Made by a program: the position numbers and the translations under genes. Shown in pieces: positions 30,196 through 39,331 of a stretch of 64,000 nucleotides of DNA. The DNA is from JACPJP01 sp964650285. Its GTDB lineage: Archaea > Nanobdellota > Nanobdellia > Woesearchaeales > GW2011-AR4. Positions within the stretch are counted from its first letter, which is position 1, and every line of letters begins with the position of its first letter. The stretch covers positions 1-64,000 of the forward strand of contig CAZYSP010000004.1 in NCBI GenBank assembly GCA_964650285.1. Direction: 5' to 3'. Below the pieces are notes generated by a model. The model worked only from the letters and a program-made list of their open reading frames with translations. It did not search any database and was not told the DNA's origin.

Positions 30196-32058
30196 ATGAA
30201 CAACGAAAACAAATCAAATATTGAAAGAATAGTTCCAGACACATCTGTTATAATAGAAGGATTGCTGTCTGACAAAATAAGCAAGAATGAAATTAAAGCA
30301 AATGAAATAATAATTCATGAAGCTGTTTTAGCAGAGCTGGAGCACCAGGCAAATTTAGGCAAATCCATTGGTTTTGTTGGTTTAGAGGAGATTAAAAGAA
30401 TAAAGGATATTGCAGCTAAGGATGGTTTTAAGTTTTCTTATATGGGTGATAGACCAAGAGCAGCTGAAATAAGGCATGCTTCTTTGGGAGAAATAGATGC
30501 TTTAATCAGACAACTTGCTTATGATGAAGATGCCACCTTAATAACATCAGATAAAGTGCAGTCAGAAGTTGCTTTAGCCCGCGGTATAAAAGCAATTTAT
30601 TTCAGAGGACCAGAAAGAGGCTTGAAAAAATTAAAGCTCGAAAGATTTTTTGATGAAACAACTATGAGCGTTCATTTAAGAGAAAATGTAATGCCTTATG
30701 CAAAAAAGGGAATGCCTGGAAGCTGGGAATTTAAGGCTTTAAGGAAAGCTGTTTTAAAACAAGATGAGATACAAGAAATAACTACAGAATTAGTTGAAGA
30801 AGCTAAGCTAAGGAAAGATGGTTTTATTGAAATAGAAAGAGAAGGTTCCACAATAATCCAGCTAGGAAAGTTTAGGATTGTTATGACTAAACCCCCTTTT
30901 TCAGATGGTTGGGAAATAACAGCAGTAAGACCAGTTAGGAGATTAAACTTAGAGGACTATAAATTAAATGAGAAACTTAAAAGAAGAATCTCAAAGCAGG
31001 CAGAAGGTGTTTTAGTTGCAGGTTCCCCAGGCATGGGTAAAACAACTTTTTCTCAAGCATTAGCTGAATTTTACGCTTCTCAAGATAAGATTGTAAAAAC
31101 AGTTGAAGCTCCCAGAGATTTAATTTTACCTGATAAAATAACACAATATGCTATAAGCCATGGAAGCTCTCAGGAAATTCATGATATATTGCTTTTGTCA
31201 AGACCCGATTATACCTTTTTTGATGAGATGAGAAACACTAATGACTTTAAATTGTTTGCAGATTTAAGGCTGGCAGGAGTTGGAATGATTGGTGTGGTGC
31301 ATGCAACAAGCCCTATTGATGCTATACAGAGATTTCTTGGTAGAGTAGAAATGGGTGTTATTCCACAAGTGGTTGATACTGTTTTTTTCATTAAAGACGG
31401 ATTTATTAACTGCGTTCTTTCATTAAAAATGACAGTTAAAGTTCCATCTGGAATGACAGAAGCAGATTTAGCAAGGCCAGTAGTTGTGGTCAATGATTTT
31501 GAGACTGAAAAATTAGTTTACGAAATATACAGCTACGGCGAACAAACTGTAGTAGTTCCTGTACAGGAAACTAAAAAAGAAGCTAAAAAAGGAATTCATA
31601 TGCTGGCAAAATTTGCAATAGAGGATGAGATAAGAAGATATTCAAGAAATGCAGAAGCTGAAGTAGTAAGTGACAATAAATGCATTGTTTATGTTCCTGA
31701 AAGGGATATTGCAAGAATCATAGGAAAACAAGGGAAAACAATAGAAATGATTGAAAAAAGCCTTGGAATGAGCATTGAAGTTAAAGAATTAGGAGAAAAA
31801 GGTTATGTAAAAGATAATACTGAAAACAAAGAACAAGTTGAGGTTCCTTACAAATTAGAAATTGACGAGAAAAATATAAAACTTAATTTAGACATTAAGA
31901 TGCAAAACAAAGACATTGATATTTACCTTAATAATGAGCTTTTAATGACAGCAAAAGCAGGTAAAACAGGATTAATAAAAGTAAAGAAAAATAACAATAT
32001 AGGAAAGGTAATTCTTGATGCTGTTAATAGGGGAGAAAAGATAAGGTTAGTTATCTAA
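30196..32058 (+). CDS. PIN domain / PilT-type ATPase / KH domain protein
   Basis: 620 residues of the archaeal COG1855 type. N-terminal PIN-like domain (about 10-140) with PDTSVIIEG, ELEHQAN, GEIDALIRQLAY and ITSDKVQ; central secretion-type ATPase (about 210-440) with Walker A AGSPGMGKTTFSQAL, DYTFFDEMRN and GVVHATSP; KH domain (about 495-540) with IVYVPERDIARIIGKQGKTI; then a charged tail. It probably couples RNA binding or cleavage to ATP hydrolysis; its role in archaea is unsettled. ATAAATTTATAAAG about 25 bases upstream is a good promoter. Confidence 0.9.
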   Translation: MNNENKSNIERIVPDTSVIIEGLLSDKISKNEIKANEIIIHEAVLAELEHQANLGKSIGFVGLEEIKRIKDIAAKDGFKFSYMGDRPRAAEIRHASLGEIDALIRQLAYDEDATLITSDKVQSEVALARGIKAIYFRGPERGLKKLKLERFFDETTMSVHLRENVMPYAKKGMPGSWEFKALRKAVLKQDEIQEITTELVEEAKLRKDGFIEIEREGSTIIQLGKFRIVMTKPPFSDGWEITAVRPVRRLNLEDYKLNEKLKRRISKQAEGVLVAGSPGMGKTTFSQALAEFYASQDKIVKTVEAPRDLILPDKITQYAISHGSSQEIHDILLLSRPDYTFFDEMRNTNDFKLFADLRLAGVGMIGVVHATSPIDAIQRFLGRVEMGVIPQVVDTVFFIKDGFINCVLSLKMTVKVPSGMTEADLARPVVVVNDFETEKLVYEIYSYGEQTVVVPVQETKKEAKKGIHMLAKFAIEDEIRRYSRNAEAEVVSDNKCIVYVPERDIARIIGKQGKTIEMIEKSLGMSIEVKELGEKGYVKDNTENKEQVEVPYKLEIDEKNIKLNLDIKMQNKDIDIYLNNELLMTAKAGKTGLIKVKKNNNIGKVILDAVNRGEKIRLVI

Positions 32059-32059
32059 T

Positions 32060-32656
32060 ATGATTTTCGAACAGATTCCAGTAGGAATTATGCAGAATTT
32101 TTCCTATATAATTGGAGATGAAAAAAGCAAAATAGCAGCAGTAGTTGACCCTGGCTGGCAGGTAAATAAGATTTTGGAAATTGCAGAAAAACATAAATTA
32201 AACATTAAAATGATTTTAATGACACATACGCATCATGATCATGCCAATGGTGTTAAAAGCATTGCAGATGCTACAGACGCAACAGTATATGTCCATAAGG
32301 AAGAAATAAACGAAATCAAGAAATTAGGAATTGATAAAATTAAAGCAATAAAGGATAATGATGAAATTAAAATTGGAAAAATAAAAATCAAAGTTATTCA
32401 TACACCTGGGCATACCCCTGGTAGTGTTTGTTTTTTAATTAATAATAAAAAATTGATAACTGGTGACACATTATTTGTTGAAAACATTGGTCGCGTTGAC
32501 TTACCAGAAGGAGATGCAAAAAATATGGCTAACAGCTTAAAGAAATTAAAAAAATTAAATGACAACATTGAGGTTTATCCAGGCCATGACTATGGCTCAA
32601 AACCAAGCTCTACAATTGGTTATGAAAAGAAGAATAATTATCATATGAGAGGTTAG
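32060..32656 (+). CDS. Metallo-beta-lactamase fold hydrolase, glyoxalase II-like
   Basis: 198 residues with the MBL zinc motif THTHHDHANG (about 55-64), HTPGHTPGSVCF, TGDTLFVENIGRVD and YPGHDYG. The order matches glyoxalase II and persulfide-dioxygenase-like members, but this short form lacks the C-terminal substrate domain of glyoxalase II. It could hydrolyse a thioester or act in sulfur metabolism. It starts one base after the PIN-ATPase stop, so the two are co-transcribed. Confidence 0.85.
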   Translation: MIFEQIPVGIMQNFSYIIGDEKSKIAAVVDPGWQVNKILEIAEKHKLNIKMILMTHTHHDHANGVKSIADATDATVYVHKEEINEIKKLGIDKIKAIKDNDEIKIGKIKIKVIHTPGHTPGSVCFLINNKKLITGDTLFVENIGRVDLPEGDAKNMANSLKKLKKLNDNIEVYPGHDYGSKPSSTIGYEKKNNYHMRG

Positions 32657-32699
32657 AAATAGAGTTTTTTAAACAAATTATCAATTTACTAAAAAGAAT

Positions 32700-33107
32700 C
32701 TAATTCGTTGTGGGTGTCACATACGGTGTTGCACTAACAGGTTGAATTAAGTATCTGTCAATAGTTATCTCAATCTCACCTTTTGCATCTTCTAAATTCA
32801 CATCTTTTAAACTTACGTTACTGACAATTTCAACCAATGCTTTGCGTGTATCCTCCCCTTTGAGCTCAGGATATCTCTTCTGGAAATCTCGACCTTGGAA
32901 TCCAAACAATTCATCATCAGAATAGAATGAAATTCCTTTTTTTGGGATAATATCTTTACCTATCTGTCTTAATTCAATATTCTGCCCTAGGTCCACTAAT
33001 CTGTAATCTTCAGGATAATCTCTCAAGTCTAAATAAAATTCATCAAGACTTTCCGCTTCCGGAGGTAATGTCTCACCAATCATATCGATTAAATCTGAAA
33101 GTTCCAT
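32700..33107 (-). CDS. Hypothetical protein
   Basis: 135 residues, acidic at the N-terminus (SDLIDMIGETLPPEAESLDE), no membrane segment or enzyme motif, ending in an unstructured QPVSATPYVTPTTN. No family is recognised. It follows the thiol-redox membrane genes on the same strand with a 44-base gap, so it may be in their transcript. Confidence 0.6.
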   Translation of the reverse strand: MELSDLIDMIGETLPPEAESLDEFYLDLRDYPEDYRLVDLGQNIELRQIGKDIIPKKGISFYSDDELFGFQGRDFQKRYPELKGEDTRKALVEIVSNVSLKDVNLEDAKGEIEITIDRYLIQPVSATPYVTPTTN

Positions 33108-33151
33108 TTTTCTTTCAATAACGCAAATCCTTTTTAAATTCTTCTAAAAAA

Positions 33152-34411
33152 CTATCTAACCAAACTCTTAGTTAACTCCAAACTGCATTCATCAAATTCA
33201 TTCATCTGGCAGAAATTGTCTTTTATTTTATCAGCAACTTGCACACCACTAAATTTAATTTTATTATTAATCAAAAATGCTGGAAAACTATTTATGCCAA
33301 GCTCCTTAACAATTTTAGCATCTTCATTATGCTTCTCAAAATCAACCTTCCCATCAAATGCTCCTAAAAATTCCTGCAGGTTTTCTTCTGCTTTTGTGCT
33401 TGCACTTTGATCTTTTTTAACAAATAAATCAAGCTTATTAGGTATTTCTTCCCTTTCAATGTAGTAATTTGCATTTGCTACAGTGTTTTTCATTACATAA
33501 CTACTATCAACTTTATCAAAAGCATTAAAGAATTTATAATAATTATAAGCTTGCTGTAAGCTTGAATTTAATATGTAAGCAGGCAAAGCAGTTATATCCA
33601 ACTTTTCAGCAATTTCTTTGCCTTCTTCTGTTTCAAAATCTAAATTTTCCATATCAACAGTAGGAAAAAAACCATTAAGTATAGATAAAACTCTTCCAGT
33701 GTCGCAGTTAAAGCAGTTTTTATTGTTTAAAACCATTAGTTTAACCTCAATATCTTCAATATACTCACATTCTGAACTTTCTTTGCCAGGATTATTGCAT
33801 TTCCCTATGCTTCCTTCTCTAACGCAGTCATTATCAGAACTGCAAGCTACTAAGCTCAATGCCTTATCACCCGATACATCAACACCCGACTCTGAAAAAA
33901 AGAAATACCATCCTATAAAACCTAAAATCACAATAATTGCAATATAGGTAAATATTTTCTTACTGTCTTTTTCCTCTTCAACTATAGTTACCCGCGGTTT
34001 TTCTTCTACTGGCTTTTCTTCCTTTTCAACCTCAGGTTTTCCCTCAACCTCTCCTAATTTTTTTTGTTTCTCTTCTTTTATTGATTCTTCTTCCTCATGC
34101 TCAACTTCTTTTTTAAGTGGCTCTTTCTCATCTACAGCATCTTTTTTTAACTCAACTTCTTTAATTTCTATTTTTTTTTCTTCCTTTTCAACCTCAGGTT
34201 CTCCCTCAACCTCTGGTTTTTCTTCCTTGACCTCTTCTTTAATTTCCTCCTTTTCCCTAACTTCTGGTTCTTTTTTTTGTTCCAGTTCATTTAATTTTGC
34301 ATCAATTCTTTGCTTTGCATTTTCAAATTCTTCTTTTGTTATGACATTCAGCTCAAGACTTTCTTTCAGGAGCTTTAATTCCTCTCCCAGCTTTTCTTTT
34401 TCTGACAGCAT
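33152..34411 (-). CDS. Membrane protein with SHOCT-like N-terminus and tandem thioredoxin-like domains
   Basis: 419 residues. An N-terminal helical pair (LKLLKESLELNVITKEEFEN) is SHOCT-like. A long Glu/Lys-rich stretch (about 45-145) precedes one membrane helix (about 150-170, FTYIAIIVILGFIGWYFFF). The external part has a CFNC pair (about 234-237) and two segments with the cis-Pro pattern of thioredoxins, ALPAYILN and SFPAFLINN, suggesting tandem thioredoxin-like folds of which only the first has a CxxC. It starts immediately after the stop of the upstream SurA-like gene. Likely an extracytoplasmic disulfide enzyme. Confidence 0.75.
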   Translation of the reverse strand: MLSEKEKLGEELKLLKESLELNVITKEEFENAKQRIDAKLNELEQKKEPEVREKEEIKEEVKEEKPEVEGEPEVEKEEKKIEIKEVELKKDAVDEKEPLKKEVEHEEEESIKEEKQKKLGEVEGKPEVEKEEKPVEEKPRVTIVEEEKDSKKIFTYIAIIVILGFIGWYFFFSESGVDVSGDKALSLVACSSDNDCVREGSIGKCNNPGKESSECEYIEDIEVKLMVLNNKNCFNCDTGRVLSILNGFFPTVDMENLDFETEEGKEIAEKLDITALPAYILNSSLQQAYNYYKFFNAFDKVDSSYVMKNTVANANYYIEREEIPNKLDLFVKKDQSASTKAEENLQEFLGAFDGKVDFEKHNEDAKIVKELGINSFPAFLINNKIKFSGVQVADKIKDNFCQMNEFDECSLELTKSLVR

Positions 34412-35404
34412 TTACCCACCTATTAATGTTTTCAATATAGCTTTGAACTCATCCTGCTCTTCAATACCCAATTTTCCAACACGCTTGTATTTACATCCCA
34501 AAACAGCAGTAGGGACAAGCTTATTTGGGCTGTATTTTTTGAATAATTCCACTTCTTCTTTAGGAACACCTTCCTCTTTTTTTGATGTTAACAAATCATC
34601 ACCAGTATCAAGGCTCCAATGAAATGCCTCAATGCTTCCATCAAACTTCTCAACCAAATTTTTAAAAACATCAATACTTTCATTGCAAACTTCGCAAAAA
34701 CTTGTTGTATATAACCTTATAATTGGCTTCTCTTGATCACAAACTTCGTCATCAGTTTCTTCAAAACTTCTTAATACAAGCTTTTCAATATTCTCCGGAA
34801 ATATTTCAATGTCAGAATTGTCTATTAAACTATCCATATATTCCTGAAAAGCATCATCATTTTCATTAAAAAACAAACCTTTTTCTTCAATAAAACCAGT
34901 ATTTGCTTTCTCCAAAAGCTTCATTATAACAGCCCTGGTTTCAAATGATTTTTTTACATCATCAATTGTAATGCCACTTGACCTTAAATCATTTTCAAAC
35001 TCATCCAAAGTCAATCCACTCCCTATTATAAAAATCCCTAAAAGCTGTTCAACATCTTCTTCAGTTGCTTTTATGTTCTCTTTTTTAGCTTCCTGCACTA
35101 GAACTTCCTGTGGAATTAAGGATAATACCAGGAAATCCTGCTTTGTAACAACATCCCTGTACTCAGGAATAACAGATGTCCTATACCACCAATCCAGTTC
35201 TTCTGTTGTTATTTTATCTCCATTCACAACAGCAACTACATCTTTATTGAAAGTAGGAATATTTACAAAATAAAATAAATATGCCACTACTGCAATAAAA
35301 ACAAGAAAAATTCCGAGCACTATTCTATTTTCCTGCTTTTCTTTTGCTTTTTTGCGTTTTTTGTTAGAATTTTTAGGGGTTTTTTTCTTCATTTTATCAT
35401 TCAT
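34412..35404 (-). CDS. SurA-N-like / thioredoxin-like membrane-anchored protein
   Basis: 330 residues. A very basic N-terminus and one membrane helix (about 28-48, VLGIFLVFIAVVAYLFYFV) precede a SurA N-terminal-like chaperone region (about 55-165: VAVVNGDKITTEELDWWYR and a helical bundle). The C-terminus (about 225-330) is thioredoxin-like with TTSFCEVCNES and LVPTAVLGCKYKRVG. The combination of a prolyl-isomerase-type chaperone N-domain with a redox domain suggests folding of exported disulfide proteins. It is the first gene of a pair with the SHOCT-thioredoxin gene, zero bases apart. Confidence 0.75.
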   Translation of the reverse strand: MNDKMKKKTPKNSNKKRKKAKEKQENRIVLGIFLVFIAVVAYLFYFVNIPTFNKDVVAVVNGDKITTEELDWWYRTSVIPEYRDVVTKQDFLVLSLIPQEVLVQEAKKENIKATEEDVEQLLGIFIIGSGLTLDEFENDLRSSGITIDDVKKSFETRAVIMKLLEKANTGFIEEKGLFFNENDDAFQEYMDSLIDNSDIEIFPENIEKLVLRSFEETDDEVCDQEKPIIRLYTTSFCEVCNESIDVFKNLVEKFDGSIEAFHWSLDTGDDLLTSKKEEGVPKEEVELFKKYSPNKLVPTAVLGCKYKRVGKLGIEEQDEFKAILKTLIGG

Positions 35405-35536
35405 TACTGCTACAAAGTCTCTACCACCCCTTTTTTGAATATGGAGAATATAATTGGTAAATAAAGCTTTCGGATTTTAGGCTATTGAGTATACTTTTAA
35501 GTTAATTTATTAAATATCAATATATTCACAAAAAAT

Positions 35537-35638
35537 ATGCCTTATTTCCTGGACATTGTTAAAAAATTAGAATATAAATCAGATAAACAAAGAAGAAATA
35601 TAATCATTAATTTTTTAAACACTATTATTGGAGAATAA
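35537..35638 (+). CDS. Possible 33-residue protein
   Basis: An ATG frame encoding a basic, hydrophobic-patterned peptide (MPYFLDIVKKLEYKSD at the start, NFLNTIIGE at the end). TTTATTAAATATC lies about 25 bases before the ATG, just as for the longer genes here, which raises it above chance. It lies alone in the 273-base gap before the TPR gene, which has its own TTTAAATA promoter. No family is recognised. Confidence 0.4.
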   Translation: MPYFLDIVKKLEYKSDKQRRNIIINFLNTIIGE

Positions 35639-35677
35639 GATAAAGTTTAAATATTTCTTTACTGGCAACACTATAAA

Positions 35678-36787
35678 ATGGCAATAAAAAAGATAAGAGA
35701 AGCCCTGGAAAAAAGAAGGCAGAGAAAAGCAGAGGAAATTGTTGAAAAAAATAAGCTTGAAAGCTACAGGGAAAATGAGCAGATGCAGAAAGCAGAGCAA
35801 ATAAAAAAAGAAGCTGACAGGTTAGCTCATTTAAAGCAATACAAGACCGCAATTGATGAGTACAACAAGGCTTTGGAAATCTACCCCTTTGATGAAAAAG
35901 AACAAATATTCAAAAAGTCTGCTGAGTTCTTCTTTAAGCTTTACTACAACATTGCAGCATCGTACTCTTTCCTGAATAAATTTGACGAATCAATAGGATA
36001 TTTTAACACTGCTTTGAAAATAGAAAATATCGACGATGAGAATAAAGTTAAAGCATTAATGAGCAAGGGAAACTGCTACTATCGAGCAAAACAACTTGTT
36101 AAGGGAGACTATGAGGAAGGAGCCTATAAAATAAGAATGGAATCTGATTTTGATGTTGACGAGAAAACAATAGAAACATTTAGAAAACTTGATGAAAAAG
36201 AGGGCTTGTTTAAGCTGGCTCATAACTGCTTTACAAAAACAACAGAGCTCGACAGGCACAATGCAGATGCGTGGTACAAAAAAGGCCATATGGAATTTTT
36301 AATGGACCAGATTAAGGAAGCAATGCTTTCTTTTGACAATGTATTTGAGCTGCAAAAAAACTATGAAAACAAGGAAGGCATAGAGCTTTTTGATGATATA
36401 AGGTCAGAAAAGGGGATAAAAGCCAAGCATTTGAAAGTTCTTGATAGTGATATGAAGTTCAAGACAAAAACAGGGCATTATGTCAGGGATAAAGCTGAGA
36501 AGATGATTGCTAATTTTATTTATGACAACAATTTGATGTTTCAATACAACATAGCTGTTACATGGGCAGACAAGGATGATTTTAAAGCAACTTTTTTCAT
36601 TCCAAAGCTTGATTTGTACATAGAGCACTTTAAATTTGATAAAATCAAAGACTACCAGAAACTGATAAGGTGGAAGATAAAGCAGTATGAAAAGAACAAA
36701 AAGAAGCTTGTTTACACAACATCTGAAGACGAAGCAAATATAGAAGAAGCCTTAAAAATCAAGTTAAAACCCTATACTGTGTTGTAA
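35678..36787 (+). CDS. TPR protein with C-terminal nuclease-like fold
   Basis: 369 residues. A basic coiled-coil N-terminus (about 1-45) leads to TPR-like repeats (about 45-230; KQYKTAIDEYNKALEIYP, NKFDESIGYFNTALKIE, ADAWYKKGHMEFLMDQIKEA). The C-terminus (about 255-369) resembles PD-(D/E)XK domains of the UvrD-associated or VSR type: VRDKAEKMIANFIYDNN, FFIPKLDLYIEHF, RWKIKQYEKNKKKLVYT. The Pro-Asp position is replaced (KATFFIP), while E and K remain, so activity is uncertain. TTTAAATATT about 25 bases upstream. Confidence 0.75.
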   Translation: MAIKKIREALEKRRQRKAEEIVEKNKLESYRENEQMQKAEQIKKEADRLAHLKQYKTAIDEYNKALEIYPFDEKEQIFKKSAEFFFKLYYNIAASYSFLNKFDESIGYFNTALKIENIDDENKVKALMSKGNCYYRAKQLVKGDYEEGAYKIRMESDFDVDEKTIETFRKLDEKEGLFKLAHNCFTKTTELDRHNADAWYKKGHMEFLMDQIKEAMLSFDNVFELQKNYENKEGIELFDDIRSEKGIKAKHLKVLDSDMKFKTKTGHYVRDKAEKMIANFIYDNNLMFQYNIAVTWADKDDFKATFFIPKLDLYIEHFKFDKIKDYQKLIRWKIKQYEKNKKKLVYTTSEDEANIEEALKIKLKPYTVL

Positions 36788-36838
36788 AATGACATTTGGA
36801 TTTTGGTTTTTTCCTTTAAAGCATTATTTTTTATCCAC

Positions 36839-38374
36839 TCAACCCAACTTTATTCCACTAAAATCCTTCTTTACTTTTTCTTTCTCTGAATTTTTTACAA
36901 TATCTTCAAAATCAGGAATCTTAACTGGAATTGCAAACTTTGAGAAATTAGAGCTTATTAAAGCATCTCCAATGTCTAAAGATGCTATATTCCTGTCATC
37001 CTCACTCAAATCCTGGCTAGCAGATTCAATAATTGCAGTTCTTTCAGGTTTCATTTCTATGCCCAAGATTATTTTAGTATTAATATTAGCTAAAATCTCT
37101 CTTGGTATTAAAGACGGCAGCTGGGTAATTGCTGTTAAGCCAACCTTAAATTTTCTTCCCTCACGAGCTATTGTTGAAAAAATATTTTGTCCGTGCTCCA
37201 GAGCCTCTTTTCCCAGAACCCTGGGAGCTTCTTCCAGAACAACAGAAATAACTGGTTTTTCATTTAAACTTCCATCCATTTTGTAGAATTTATAATTATT
37301 CAATAATTCTGTTGTAATTAAAGACCCAATTAAAATTTCAACTGAACCTGAGAAACTGGAAGTATCTATAATAACAGTCTTTCCATCTTCTAATTCTTTG
37401 CAGATGTCTGGTATTGTGTTGATTCCGGCATTTAAGTCAAAAATACCTTTGGTAATTATGTTTTCTCCGCCGATTTCCAAATCCAGTAAATACAATAATC
37501 TTCTTTTAACAACAGAGATTGTCTGCTCCATGAATGCGACTCCCTCCATTTTCCTTTCAAACAGGATACTTTTTATCCAGTTAGCGCCAAAATATTTGTA
37601 ATATATTATCAAAGCCTGCTTTTGTGCATCAGAAAAATCCACAACACCATCAAAATGATGCGGCTTAATTGCACGCAAATTAATTTTAAGTGTTTTTGCA
37701 CCTGCAGGCACATTTTTTGGTGTATAATAAACAACTTTTTCGCTTAAATTATGGTCTTTAAGCCCTGATTTATTCCTTCCATAGTATTCATCATGAGGAT
37801 CTAAAACTAAAATTCCACAATATTCCTGATTAACCAGATTCCATAAAACATTTGCTATTAAATTGCTTTTTCCTTTTCCAGTTGTGCCAGAAATCAGAAT
37901 ATGATGGCTTAAAACCTTATTTCCTTCCAAATAAATAGGGACATCTAACATTTTGCTACCAGACCTTAGATTTCCAATAAATAAAGGATTTTGAGGCTTA
38001 GTTAAAAATGATAAATCATCTTTTTTTATTTCCCTTACTTCTGAGAAAAAAGATGGCATTAATTTGCTTACAAAAGCGTTATTATTCTTAATTGTAACCA
38101 GATTTTTCAATCCAGCAAGCATATAATTCCTTAGGTTTTTATCAAAAAACTCTGTATCAGTATTTTCTTCTAGGTTCAAACCAGAAATCAATTCTAAATT
38201 TTGTTGTGATATTTGAGAACCATAAATCAAATCAAAAACCTGCATCAATATCTTATTATCTCCGGATTCTGAAATTAATAACTCTCCTAACTCTAACTTT
38301 TGGCCAGATTTCTGCCTAACTAGTATTTTTCCAAACTCTCCGCTGATTACCTGACCTTTTGTTATAGGAACCAT
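36839..38374 (-). CDS. HerA-type hexameric ATPase
   Basis: 511 residues. An N-terminal region of about 150 residues with a HAS-barrel-like start (VPITKGQVISGEFGKILV) is followed by the FtsK-HerA ATPase: Walker A ISGTTGKGKSNLIANVLWNL, Walker B ILVLDPHDEYYG, VLEEAPRVLG and the arginine-finger region. ISTIAREGRKFKVGL-like and TQLPSLIPREILANINTK motifs fit HerA. Classical HerA works with NurA in DNA end resection; no nurA is adjacent. Convergent with the TPR gene. Confidence 0.88.
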   Translation of the reverse strand: MVPITKGQVISGEFGKILVRQKSGQKLELGELLISESGDNKILMQVFDLIYGSQISQQNLELISGLNLEENTDTEFFDKNLRNYMLAGLKNLVTIKNNNAFVSKLMPSFFSEVREIKKDDLSFLTKPQNPLFIGNLRSGSKMLDVPIYLEGNKVLSHHILISGTTGKGKSNLIANVLWNLVNQEYCGILVLDPHDEYYGRNKSGLKDHNLSEKVVYYTPKNVPAGAKTLKINLRAIKPHHFDGVVDFSDAQKQALIIYYKYFGANWIKSILFERKMEGVAFMEQTISVVKRRLLYLLDLEIGGENIITKGIFDLNAGINTIPDICKELEDGKTVIIDTSSFSGSVEILIGSLITTELLNNYKFYKMDGSLNEKPVISVVLEEAPRVLGKEALEHGQNIFSTIAREGRKFKVGLTAITQLPSLIPREILANINTKIILGIEMKPERTAIIESASQDLSEDDRNIASLDIGDALISSNFSKFAIPVKIPDFEDIVKNSEKEKVKKDFSGIKLG

Positions 38375-38462
38375 CCAGATATAGAATTTTTAGAATGTAT
38401 ATAAGTTTTTCTAGATATACCCACTAAACAAAAACCTTTATAAAACCAAAATACCTACTAGC

Positions 38463-38735
38463 TATGGGCTAGGCTGGTGTACTGGTCCTACACTGTAACT
38501 CTAAACGGACCTTATGAGAGGGCTGAAGCCTGGAAAGAGGCATTTGCTTAGCTTAGTGGTCTTGATTTCAACGTTGAGGTTCTGTCCTCTTGGGCTGTAT
38601 TTTTTGGAAATCAGTCAGGATGGGAACATAGCAGCTGTAACCTTTTGATATGGTGCTTAGGGGGTAGCGGAACTGAGGAGAAATCAAGGTAAGCTGCTTT
38701 GCTTTGCTTGTGTCCATTTCCAGGCGCGCCCACTT
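38463..38735 (+). ncRNA. ffs: Signal recognition particle RNA
   Basis: The helix 8 signature GTCAGG-ATG-GGAA-CAT-AGCAGC is at 38614-38635, with the GGAA tetraloop at 38623-38626, the core that binds SRP54. The Alu-domain TGTAAC lies near 38494-38499. The long helix 5 pairs GCCTGGAAA with TTTCCAGGC, and 5' TGGGC (38465-38469) pairs with 3' GCCCA (38728-38732), closing archaeal helix 1. CCTTTATAAAACC about 25 bases upstream is the promoter. Ends are approximate to a few bases. Confidence 0.92.
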
Positions 38736-38774
38736 ATTTTTCTGATTAGGCATTATAAAAATACAAAGAAAAAA

Positions 38775-38806
38775 GTCCTCAAAAATTCCAAAGGAATTTT
38801 TGGGAC
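38775..38806. terminator. Hairpin terminator between SRP RNA and a convergent gene
   Basis: GTCC-tc-AAAAATTCC-aaa-GGAATTTTT-g-GGAC forms a strong stem with T and A tracts in both orientations. It lies between the convergent SRP RNA and the cupredoxin-like gene and could end either transcript. Confidence 0.55.
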
Positions 38807-38809
38807 ACC

Positions 38810-38830
38810 AAAAATCGCAAAGCGATTTTT
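38810..38830. terminator. Second hairpin, AAAAATCGC-aaa-GCGATTTTT
   Basis: A perfect nine-pair stem with a three-base loop, flanked by T and A tracts. It is the same design as the stem just before it with a different core sequence (TCGC against TTCC). Together they make a bidirectional termination zone. Confidence 0.55.
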
Positions 38831-38846
38831 TGATGAAATAAAGAAT

Positions 38847-39269
38847 TTACTCAACAGTTATCTTTCCGCCTACTACGCCATAGGCTATATTCTGCCAGTA
38901 TTCATACTCTCCTGCTTCTGTAAATTCATGCTCGAATTTTTCTCCTGGCAGTATCCTATTGCTGTTTGTATAAGCCTTGCCATCCTTGAATATTATTAAA
39001 TATGCTGCTTTTTCATCGTCATTTATCCATGTTACTGCACTTCCTGCACTAATTGTCAGCTCTGAGGGGTCAAAACCACCAGCTCCAACAGATCTTATCT
39101 CAGTTGATGTAACCTCTGCAACTTCTTCTGGTTCTGCAACAGCATCTCCGGTTCCCTCTGGCTCAACACTTGGTTCTGGCTCAGTTACAGGTGCTGGTTC
39201 AGCAGGCTGCTGAGCGCATGCACTCACAAATATCATCAAAACCAGAATTATTCCATAAAACAGCTTCAT
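38847..39269 (-). CDS. Cupredoxin-fold lipoprotein without copper ligands
   Basis: 140 residues. Signal and lipobox MIFVSACAQQ, then a Pro/Glu-rich linker (about 20-60), then a cupredoxin-like domain (about 65-140) with GGFDPSELTISAGSAVTWIND, ILPGEKFEHEFTEAGEYEYW and GGKITVE. At the places where blue-copper proteins have His, Cys and His, it has Tyr (AAYLIIF) and WQNIAYG, so copper binding of the usual type seems lost. The start at 39269 follows GGGGTGTAAAA. It probably sits on the outer face of the membrane. Confidence 0.78.
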   Translation of the reverse strand: MKLFYGIILVLMIFVSACAQQPAEPAPVTEPEPSVEPEGTGDAVAEPEEVAEVTSTEIRSVGAGGFDPSELTISAGSAVTWINDDEKAAYLIIFKDGKAYTNSNRILPGEKFEHEFTEAGEYEYWQNIAYGVVGGKITVE

Positions 39270-39331
39270 TTTTACACCCCACATGTTTTTTATTAAATTT
39301 TATTTGTTTATTTTATTCTTAACATACCCAT

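Noticed and set aside
38568..38753. 61-codon minus-strand ORF
   Set aside because: It lies entirely within the SRP RNA helix 5 and 8 region and has no promoter.
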